A stretch of DNA of 64,000 nt from Cristatella mucedo (Eukaryota > Bryozoa > Phylactolaemata > Cristatellidae), in contig WPIO01000022.1 of the NCBI GenBank assembly GCA_009760855.2, positions 5,186,001 through 5,250,000 on the forward strand, in the 5' to 3' direction. Below are positions 59,151-64,000 of the stretch, one piece after another (position 1 is the stretch's first letter; each line of letters begins with the position of its first letter). Below the pieces are notes generated by a model. That model saw only the letters and a list, made by a program, of their open reading frames with translations. It was not told where the DNA came from and did not search any database. Position numbers and translations under genes: made by a program.

Positions 59151-61645
59151 CGTGGAAGCACGCGAAAGCTCAGCGACAACGCGTGCACGCACCGTGTGGG
59201 CCACGGCCACGGCCACTGCAGGATGCGTGGCTCTTCGGTAGCTGCCGTTTTCCGCCGCTCTGTCTCGACCTGCTCGCCGCGGAGTATACGTGTGGGCGTC
59301 CAGGCGCCGGACGCGACGGACGAGCGGCTCATCCGCTAGGAGTTGTGTATTGAAAGGCACTCCCTGACTAAGCTCCAGCGAATTTTCTAGGTCCCGCCTG
59401 GTCTTGTATTACGAGTCGCAAGTGTCGGCGGAGGTCTCGAGAGGAACTCGCGAGCGTTGCGGGCGCTGCTGCGAGTTGCGCCTCTTTGGCCTTGGCCTTC
59501 TCTGGCCTTAGCCGGTTCACCGGTTCTCGCCGCAGGCGTAGCGTTGGAGGCGACGTGGGGGGCGGCGGCGGCGCGTTGGCGCAAGGGCAGAGGGCTTGGC
59601 GAGATCGCCGGCGTCAGCGTCCAGCAGCGAACGTTGCGTTGCTGATGCACTGCCCGCGCCGCCGCCGACGCCGCCGCCGCCGCAGGCCACTGGTGCGCTT
59701 TCCCGACGCAGGTCTGGTGGTGGTCCGCCGGAGCCGAGACGCGTCGCGCCAGGCGGACCAGCCTGGAGGACCGGCCTGCGCAGAGAAGCGCCGAGAAAAA
59801 TCTTTTTGGGGGAGGTCATCCTAAGCCAAGCGAGCCCCGGGCACATTGTCGAGGCCAACTCGGACCCTCGAATTTGGCCCCTCCGCTGGGCCCTCGATGT
59901 AGGACTCCGTACAGTTCTTCAGCAGATGGCGACGGGCCGACCGGAGTGGTCGACCGGTGATGATGCGCTGTGTCCCTGTGGGCACATGCACGCGGAGATT
60001 CCTGAAATGCGCTGCTTTGCCGCGAGCGCTGCAGACGGTTTAAACGTGGGGTCTTCCACCCACGGGCCTCCTATTCGTTGGAGCTGGTCGCGTGCTCGCC
60101 GCTCCTGTTTTTAAGGTCGGCTGCGGGAGAGGTCCCCTAAGGCGAACCGGAGCGCCGGTGTCGCGGCGGTGCTTTTGAAGCCGACAGCTTGGGCACCCGC
60201 AGGCATTTTTTCCCGCTCTGACCTCTGCGTGCCTTTCGAAGCCGGGCACTCCGTCTACAAAGCCGCCGCGACTCAGCGCGCAGCCCGCGCGAGCGGCGGT
60301 GGGCCTGCCGCTTAGATTCGTCCCGGTCGGCCGCCGCGCGAGCCGCCTCTTCGCATGGAAGGAGGATTTCACAATGAGGACCTCTCACTCGCGTTCACTG
60401 CCGCCGCCGCCGTCCGGCGATGCCACTAGCCGCGGTCAGGCGCGACCTTGTCCTGAAGCGGTCGTAGCCCGGCCCGATCGCGTCAGCCAGCTCGCAGCGA
60501 CCGTTGGCAGGCGTCGCGACATTAGCTACCGTCTGTCTCGGAGGTGGGCGACTGCCATTTCCGTTTTATAGCAACGAGGAGGCTCTCGAGAAGGCCGACC
60601 GAAGGTCACGCCAGGTCACCTCGTGCATCGCGAAGCCTCGTGCATCGCGAAGCGAATCTCCGGCGCCACCGCGGGCAGAGCAGCAGGGCCGAGCTTTGGC
60701 CGCGCCGCTGGCAGTGGTGGTGGTGGGGGGGGGCGCTTATCGCTGACTTGGCTCCGAGGCGACCGAGCGAGCGAGGAGCGAGCCTCGATGCTCTCATTGC
60801 GCCGCCGTCGGGCGACCGGAGGCGCTGCTTCCGGAGGCGACGCTGCGTCAGCGATTCGCTCGTGGACCACGAGGTAGAGTGGGGCGGCAGCCGCCGGCGC
60901 CGCCGCCGAGTCCCGCCCCTCGGCAAGCCGCTGGCGCCGCCGAACCTCGGAAAACGACGCCCACGACTGCGCAAGCACGTAGAAGCAAATCGAGCAAACA
61001 CACAACTGGGTGCACCTGAGTCCCCCGAAGGATCTGGAAGCCTCGTTTGGGTGGCGCGGCCGATCGGCCAGATTAGGACTGCCGCTGCTGCATATTGTAT
61101 AATTCGTGGTTCCCGCATCGCAGCTGCTAGTGACCATTTGTGTCGCAACCTGTGGTTTGGCGGTATACAAGGCCAAGTCGAGCTGCGTCTCGGGAGTAGC
61201 TCGAGGCGAGAGCCGCAGGCGCACGACTTGGCGTCGGTGCCTGTCTGTCTGTCTTTGGGCGCCGCGCAGCGGCTGGTGCTGAGCGCCAGTAACTCTTCGC
61301 ACTCGCCAAACACGACTTCTGGGCTGCGGACGCCGCAGAGTTTTTCATCGTAAATCGCGGACGGACGCTCTTCGCCATCGCTCGCCCGGCGGGCCGCACG
61401 GAACCAGGCCGAAAAAGCGTCGCCGGTAGCGGTGCTAGTCCCAGTCGACGAACGCCAAATACCGGCGAGGCTGCGAGCCTTGTAATCGGGGCTGGCGACT
61501 AGTAGGTGCGGCGCCGATTCGCTCTGGCGTTGGCCGCCGGCGGCTGCGACGAAGAGCGTCCGTGACGTAGCATAACGAGTCCATATCCGTGTGGCGCGGC
61601 GAAGTCTACCAGCTTTTCGCCGGCTGAGTCTTATTGCATAGGGCG
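59150..61645. other. Second CpG-rich island, no recognised gene
   Basis: Very GC- and CpG-rich by eye, with long open frames on both strands (up to 269 codons at 60544-61353 plus and 235 codons at 60606-61313 minus). They are Arg-, Ala- and Pro-rich in every frame, as expected from composition. It may mark the promoter of a neighbouring gene. A 17-bp tandem duplication (CCTCGTGCATCGCGAAG) lies at about 60619-60652. Confidence 0.45.
60603..60618 (+). promoter_or_regulatory. Perfect DR4 nuclear-receptor element
   Basis: AGGTCA, four bases (CGCC), AGGTCA. DR4 spacing is the known preference of thyroid-hormone-receptor- and LXR-type heterodimers with RXR. It lies inside a CpG island, which makes a regulatory role more plausible than for an isolated match. 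Confidence 0.4.
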
Positions 61646-61647
61646 TA

Positions 61648-61802
61648 TACTAGCTGATTTGTCAGTCTCCTTTTGCAAAGCGACAGAAGAGTGTTTATAG
61701 CTATCACCGCCGCTTGCAGCAGCAATAAAGGATCGCCCAACGCTGGACTCGAGCCCCCGACCTCTGGGCCGAGGTCGTGAAAAGCGACCGCCTTACCTAT
61801 CG
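61648..61802 (-). mobile_element. SINE-A copy, 5' end truncated
   Basis: Plus strand: CTAGCTGATTTGTCAGTCTC, body with CTATCACCGCCGCTTGCAGC, box B region GGACTCGAGCCC, and a head cut at CCGCCTTACCTATCG. Confidence 0.82.
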
Positions 61803-61814
61803 ATATAAACTCGT

Positions 61815-61945
61815 GGATTATCTTGCTACAGAAGTCAATACGGGGTGTCGTGAATGCATGGACTAGCTTGGCTGTGGCGTCCCTGCCTAAGCAGACCTGA
61901 ATATTTACAAAGATACTTAACTGAAAGTAGGCGGATGGCAGAGGA
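61815..61945 (-). mobile_element. LINE-A internal fragment
   Basis: TTGCTACAGAAGTCAATACG, GTGAATGCATGGACTAGCTT and TTAACTGAAAGTAGGCGGA align with 26470-26580, encoding the AFVTSRLDFCNSLL segment. Neither end of the element is present. Confidence 0.75.
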
Positions 61946-62050
61946 GCTTATGTGGACATTTAAGTGACGAGTCTCGCTGGAACTGTGCGCACGCAGACTG
62001 TGCAGACGCTACAGGAGATAGATTTGTTGGCAGCCGCCCTGATTTAGCCT

Positions 62051-62168
62051 AGGAGTAAGGTGATTGACTTTAACGGTTGTGGACTCGAGCCCTGCGTCAT
62101 ATGTAAAGAGATTGGGCTGAGTGTAAGAAGTTCTCTTAGGGCGCTATACAAACAAAGCGGGTTATTAT
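62051..62168 (+). mobile_element. SINE-B copy, diverged
   Basis: GATTTAGCCTAGGAGTAAGG head, box-B-like GGACTCGAGCCC, then AAGTTCTCTTAGGGCGCTAT ACAAACAAAG tail (two adjoining blocks). Confidence 0.7.
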
Positions 62169-62770
62169 TTGGAGGCTAAGCCACTTTTGAGGTTAAGCTT
62201 TCTAATTTCGGTGAGACTCTAGCGCCGAATCGGCCTAACAAGGCTTACCAACTACCTGCTTCTTCCGGCGGAGAACGGCGGGCCGCTTAAGCGCTTTCGG
62301 AGTGTGCCAGCCAGTTCGGCGACCACTGTGGCCGGGTTTTCTAAGGTTCGCAATTGTCGGGCGTTTTTCTGCATCATCTTCCACCATTTGCCTGTGCGAC
62401 TGCTCAAGAACCCAGTTGAGATGAAGATCGGATGACCGACCGTAAATCTCTCTTCTTCGTCGTATGACACCGTATTACAACGTCATACAGCTGGTTGCAC
62501 ATGCTGGATGCTTCCTGCGGCCAAGCATGAGGTTAGAGGTCACGCTCGCTTCACTCCACGGCAACAGCTCTTGCAGCTGCTTCACTGCGGCCATCTCAGC
62601 GTAACTAGAACGCAAGTTACTGCAAGAGACTACGTCTGCTGGCTAAGCATAGATTGTGAAATAAAGTAGTGGGGCAGAGCTTAAAACGCTACAGCAAAGT
62701 CAGGCACACACACCATCAGCAACCTCATTTAAGTGGATTGACCCAAAGGAACCCTAGCATTGCATTAAAG
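62169..62770. other. No gene recognised; one coding-like minus-strand frame
   Basis: Minus strand 62252-62480 is open for about 76 codons (for example TGKWWKMMQKNARQLRTLEN) with balanced composition but no ATG start. Unknown; could be an exon, a transposon piece or chance. Confidence 0.25.
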
Positions 62771-62775
62771 AAAGC

Positions 62776-62885
62776 TTAGCTGATTTTACAAAACATCATT
62801 CGTATAGCGGTAGAAGATCCTATACGGCTATGTCCAGCGCTTGCAGTGGGCATTCAAGGATTACCCACAGCAGGACTCAGCAATG
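62776..62885 (-). mobile_element. SINE-A copy, head truncated
   Basis: TTAGCTGATTTTACAAAACA, GCGGTAGAAGATCC, body, ACCCACAGCAGGACTC, then cut off just inside box B. Confidence 0.7.
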
Positions 62886-62890
62886 ACTTT

Positions 62891-63065
62891 GGTGAGCCGT
62901 GATGGCACACTAGGTAAGGCGGTTGCTCTTCACGACCTTGGTCCAGAGGTCATGAATTCGAATCCTGCGGTGGGCGATTCTTTATTGCCGCTGAAAGCGG
63001 CAGTGATAGCCTTTAAGGCTCTTCTGCCGCTATACAGAAAGAGGCTTTTAAATCAGCTAATATTT
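62891..63065 (+). mobile_element. SINE-A, full-length copy
   Basis: GGTGAGCCGTGATGGCACAC, box-B-like ATTCGAATCCT, GGTGGGCGATTCTTTATTGC, and the end TTAAATCAGCTAATA. It abuts the inverted partial copy at 62776-62885. Confidence 0.87.
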
Positions 63066-63105
63066 GTTAATGACTAATGAAGAGCGGTGTTGATGTTATC
63101 TGGTA

Positions 63106-63155
63106 ATTAAGAGCGAGTACCTTAACTCCTGGACTAAGACCCAGGGGCGCTCAGA
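63106..63155 (-). mobile_element. SINE-A 5' head fragment
   Basis: GAGTACCTTAACTCCTGG and GACCCAGGGGCGC resemble 5092-5125 of the 4985-5130 copy. Confidence 0.4.
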
Positions 63156-64000
63156 TTGACTTGACGAGACGTCTTTACAAGCACTATTTCTTTAGAGCGG
63201 TAGATTAGTTCTCCAAGTGGCCCACAGTTTTCCGCATGGGGGAGCTGACTTCCGGCTCCACCATGTCGAATCTACGAACACTCTTTTCGAGATTTATTCT
63301 ATCCTGGGAAATTGTCCCTGATCATGGGCGGCAGTTCGCTTCTGATTAAAATTTGCCAGTTTCCGACAGGTCAACAGCATCAGGCACTTACTATCGGCAC
63401 TCACTTGTCACTCACAGAGCATTGAGTACTAGCTGAGCACCCCCGTACAAACTTTCGAGCAAGCAGATGCATCGGGTGCAGGCGAACAACAGCGGTGGAT
63501 TGACCCGTTTTAGTTAAAAGTACCACTCCTCTGAGAATGTCACTAACTTGTAAACGCCATCACAGTTGTTGCTCGGCCAAACCTTGTGAACGTGCCTGGA
63601 GCTGCTTCACTCCAAATACTGAGGGTGCAGCCATCTCCTTATCTCCAGCTTCGCCTCTCAGGTCGTTCGAGCTAGTGACAGCGACACACACGGTCAAAGA
63701 TATGCACCTAACTCTAGGATGCACATATAGTTGTATGTGTGCAGTCGCGAAGATGACATTAAGTTCAGTGCAGATGGCAGAGGGACACGGAGAACTCGCA
63801 AAGGGCTTGAAGGATAGTATCCTGCTTGCACAGAATAAACTTTAGATAAGCCTTATACGGGCCTTCTCGAGACACATTATTTTATCCTTCTTCATGCAGA
63901 AAGACATCGTGCACACTGGGGTATGCTGGGGCTACATTTTCCGGCTATGTGTTCAGCCGTACAAAACCGAATGTTCCAAATAATGAGGCCACTGTGAGTG
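63156..64000. other. No gene seen
   Basis: A 102-codon plus-strand frame (63537-63845) has no recognised motif. The window ends in unrecognised sequence. Confidence 0.45.

Noticed and set aside
60544-61353. 269-codon plus-strand and 235-codon minus-strand frames
   Set aside because: Overlapping on opposite strands in a CpG island, Arg/Pro/Ala-rich, no motif.

Overview
This window is animal nuclear DNA, most likely from a bilaterian invertebrate. It has one recognisable single-exon host gene, a Jun-family transcription factor at 30229-31293 on the minus strand. The gene sits in a broad GC- and CpG-rich island (about 29550-33760). The rest is retrotransposon debris, microsatellites and sequence in which I see no gene. 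There are no bacterial features, rRNA genes, stand-alone tRNA genes or CRISPR arrays. The species cannot be fixed from the sequence; heavy (CT)n, (GT)n, (AT)n and CAG/CTG repeats with LINE/SINE fragments would suit a lophotrochozoan or flatworm-like genome, but that is a guess.

Layout. 0-29 kb holds no recognised host gene. It carries fragments of two LINE lineages (called LINE-A and LINE-B here), two tRNA-derived SINE families (SINE-A and SINE-B), long pure CT tracts and CAG-rich sequence. 29.5-33.8 kb is the Jun island: TATA box, two perfect AP-1 sites upstream of the gene, the open reading frame, and a 19-bp hairpin just after the stop codon. 34.4-36.1 kb is a rearranged stretch: 41 pure CTG units, an AT minisatellite bounded by 13-bp direct repeats, a SINE-like element, and a 511-bp copy of the N-terminal half of Jun lying between two 94-bp direct repeats. 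36-54 kb returns to repeats and unrecognised sequence, with CpG-rich patches at 47-50.7 kb. 54.5-57.6 kb holds the longest LINE-A copy (endonuclease, reverse transcriptase with YADD, C-terminal domain and 3' tail). 59.2-61.6 kb is a second strong CpG-rich block with no recognised gene. 61.6-64 kb is SINE-rich.

How the parts relate. LINE-A copies end in a hairpin-forming tail followed by (ATT)n. SINE-B has a tRNA-like head joined to a tail resembling the LINE-A 3' end, the classic sign of a SINE mobilised by a partner LINE. SINE-A has a different body and 3' end, with a body hairpin that shows compensatory changes between copies. The Jun promoter carries binding sites for Jun's own dimer, which suggests autoregulation. 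The Jun fragment at 35.5 kb lacks the DNA-binding domain and is a pseudogene fragment. All percentages and comparisons are by eye; no search or folding program was run.
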